A stretch of DNA of 64,000 bases, taken from an uncultured Microbulbifer sp. GTDB taxonomy: Bacteria; Pseudomonadota; Gammaproteobacteria; Pseudomonadales; Cellvibrionaceae. The DNA lies in assembly GCF_947489355.1 (NCBI RefSeq), contig NZ_CANLDD010000018.1:1-64000 (forward strand), in the 5' to 3' direction. The notes beneath the pieces are model-generated. The model ran no database searches. It was not told the DNA's origin and saw nothing but the letters and a program-made list of their open reading frames with translations. How positions within the stretch are numbered: position 1 is the stretch's first letter; each line of letters opens with the position of its first letter. The position numbers and the translations under genes were made by a program. Below are positions 62,395 to 64,000 of the stretch, piece by piece.

Positions 62395-63061
62395 AGCGCT
62401 TCGCCAAAGAGGCCGCAGGCACACCGCGCCAGTAGTCAAAACGCAAACGCCACATCAGAAGTACAGTGCGCAACACACCAAACTTCTGCCAGCGGCGCCC
62501 GGAGGTGGTGATCTGCTGGTGCAGACAGAACGGCCGCGCCACCTTCAGCAGCTGCCGGCTCAACTCGATATCCTCCATCAGAGGCTGCCGGACATAGCCG
62601 CCCAGGCGCTCGAACAGTGCGCGGCGCACAAAGATTGCCTGATCGCCTGTGGCAATACCGCTCAAGCGCGAACGCCAGTTGATCATGGTGGCAATCAAGG
62701 GAAACCACACACTGTTGCCACAGATACGGACGTCGAAGCGCCCCCACTCTGCCCCCTGTACCGCAGCCGCAGCAATCGAACTCAGAGCGCCCTGGGGTAA
62801 ACGGGTATCCGCGTGCAAAAACAGCAGCCAGTGTCCGCGCGCCGCAGCCGCACCGGCATTCATCTGCGCAGCGCGGCCGCGCTCGGAGGCAATCACCCGA
62901 AGCCCCGCTGCAGTGGCGAATGTCACACTGTTGTCGCTACTGCCACCATCAACCAGAATAATTTCGCAACTGTTGCTGGCTTGTAGTTCCCGCAACTGCG
63001 CTGTGAGTTCCGGCAGCTGCTCCTGTTCATTCAGCAGCGGAACGATAACACTACACTGCAC
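62387..63061 (-). CDS. TIGR04283-family glycosyltransferase (GT2)
   Basis: A 224-residue family-2 glycosyltransferase with CSVIVPLLNEQEQLPELTAQL, LVDGGSSDNSVTFA, and the acceptor-side AAQMNAGAAAARGHWLLFLHADTRLP with the HAD metal motif. A C-terminal amphipathic segment (LLMWRLRFDYWRGV) may touch the membrane. The start is GTG 63061, with GGAGG about 8-9 bases upstream, overlapping the stop of the upstream reductase gene (TAGTG); the ATG at 63133 lies inside that gene. It is normally paired with TIGR04282 as here. Sugar donor and acceptor are unknown. Confidence 0.87.
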   Translation of the reverse strand: MQCSVIVPLLNEQEQLPELTAQLRELQASNSCEIILVDGGSSDNSVTFATAAGLRVIASERGRAAQMNAGAAAARGHWLLFLHADTRLPQGALSSIAAAAVQGAEWGRFDVRICGNSVWFPLIATMINWRSRLSGIATGDQAIFVRRALFERLGGYVRQPLMEDIELSRQLLKVARPFCLHQQITTSGRRWQKFGVLRTVLLMWRLRFDYWRGVPAASLAKRYE

Positions 63062-64000
63062 TAACCCCGCCTCCAGCGGTGAAACCTTTTCAGCCAGCGC
63101 AACGCCCACTCGGGGGCATGCGCCCGTTTCCAATTCCCGGCGACAAATTTATTCGCCTCTGCCATGGTGGGATAGGTATGAATAGTGGATAAAATTTTGT
63201 TCAGGCCCAACCCATACTTCATCGCAATCACAAACTCGGCAATCAACTCCGCCGCATTTTCGCCCACAATGGAAACCCCAAGAATTTTATCCTTGCCCGG
63301 CACCGTGAGCACTTTGACAAAGCCCTGTGCGGCACCATCGACTATGGCGCGATCCAGATCATCGAGAGCGTAGCGGGTCACCTCATAGGCGATACCCCGT
63401 TCACTGGCCATGCCCTCGCTGAGCCCCACACTGGCCACCTCCGGATCAATAAAGGTCGCACGGGGAACCAGGGAGTAATCCACTGCGAATTTTTTAATAT
63501 CCCCAAAGAGGCCATTCACCGCGGCATACCAGGCCTGGTGCGAGGCCATATGGGTGAACTGGTAGGGACCCACAACATCACCAGCGGCGAGAATATGCGG
63601 GTAGCGGGTACGCAGGTAGGCATCTGTCTCCAACTTGCCCCCCTGCACCAAGTCCAGTGTCTCTAGCCCAAATCCTTTTGTCCGGGCACGCCTGCCCAGA
63701 GCCAGGATAACCTCGTCAAATGTTACTTCTATCTCACCCTCCGCATTGCGCAAACGCAGGGCACCACCTATCCGGTTTGGTTTACCGATAAACGCCAGGG
63801 CCTCGTGTCCGGTGAGCAGATTCACACCCTCGGACTTGAGGGCGTGCGAAAGGGCTTCGGATACCTCCCGGTCTTCCCGTGGCAGCAGGCGGCTCTCTTT
63901 CTCCACCAGTGTGACATCCGACCCCAATCTCACAAATGCCTGGGCCAGTTCGCAGCCAATACTGCCCCCCCCCAACAGCAACAGCCTGCGCGGCACCTGG
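63061..64000 (-). CDS. Flavin-dependent disulfide reductase, partial (C-terminal part)
   Basis: The last 313 or so residues of a class I pyridine-nucleotide disulfide oxidoreductase (mercuric reductase / dihydrolipoamide dehydrogenase type). The frame continues past the window edge, so the N-terminal FAD domain and CxxxxC redox pair are not seen. Present are the NAD fold LLLGGGSIGCELAQAFVRLG, the FAD-contact TRYPHILAAGDVVGP, and the dimer domain with FIDPEVASVGLSE and the closing IHTYPTMAEAN, where the usual HxxxxE catalytic pair appears as H-T-Y-P-T-M-A-E. It is coupled to the two glycosyltransferases (TAGTG overlap), as in clusters around TIGR04283/TIGR04282. Its substrate is not known. Confidence 0.88.
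   Translation of the reverse strand, partial: QVPRRLLLLGGGSIGCELAQAFVRLGSDVTLVEKESRLLPREDREVSEALSHALKSEGVNLLTGHEALAFIGKPNRIGGALRLRNAEGEIEVTFDEVILALGRRARTKGFGLETLDLVQGGKLETDAYLRTRYPHILAAGDVVGPYQFTHMASHQAWYAAVNGLFGDIKKFAVDYSLVPRATFIDPEVASVGLSEGMASERGIAYEVTRYALDDLDRAIVDGAAQGFVKVLTVPGKDKILGVSIVGENAAELIAEFVIAMKYGLGLNKILSTIHTYPTMAEANKFVAGNWKRAHAPEWALRWLKRFHRWRRG

Overview
The window looks like chromosomal DNA of a marine gammaproteobacterium of moderate to high GC, most probably a Microbulbifer/Cellvibrionales-type organism. This rests on protein style and gene order and is an inference, since no rRNA is present. Several blocks keep an order I recall from Pseudomonas aeruginosa: nagZ-psrA-lexA, the small genes before topA, and uspA-uup-slt, as well as the purL-mltF pair. 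The window therefore reads as a conserved chromosomal backbone with short decayed or accessory patches. I saw no tRNA, rRNA, CRISPR array, prophage or complete insertion sequence.

0.5-15 kb is housekeeping: cold-shock protein, MscS channel, NagZ, PsrA with its own operator, a LOG-family nucleotide hydrolase divergent from lexA (two SOS boxes), two small conserved genes, topA, a universal stress protein, the ABC-F ATPase Uup, lytic transglycosylase Slt and a small glutaredoxin-like protein. 15-20 kb is a phospho-signalling module: a double-FHA membrane protein, a PP2C phosphatase and a Ser/Thr kinase fused through a membrane span to PEGA and FGE-sulfatase-like domains. 20-29 kb carries rlmKL, rmf, pyrD and a 1640-residue NAD-glutamate dehydrogenase.

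29.4-36.7 kb is a tight MoxR-DUF58-DUF4381-VWA-VWA/TPR-BatD operon, followed by ExoD, a CPBP protease, a GDYXXLXY protein and a DUF2157 protein. 40.3-43.2 kb is the peroxide-defence locus: intact ahpC, a collapsed second ahpC that keeps its promoter, then ahpF. 43.2-45.3 kb is accessory in character: a DUF6506 gene, a membrane gene broken in a 7-T run, and a long gene-poor stretch. 45.4-52.2 kb holds a patatin-like lipase, a stray TonB-receptor fragment, and a FecI/FecR/TonB-receptor surface-signalling set. The receptor appears to carry a second, internal signal peptide. 52.2-53.4 kb is a graveyard with a cupin pseudogene, an IS1380-type transposase tail and one copy of a 19-bp-ended repeat also found after the patatin gene.

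53.4-64 kb returns to backbone: NAD-malic enzyme, a NADAR protein, purL, mltF, and a coupled cluster of two TIGR0428x glycosyltransferases with a flavin disulfide reductase that runs off the window end.

Start codons were chosen by Shine-Dalgarno position and family alignment from memory. All family assignments are by eye from motifs; no database search was run.
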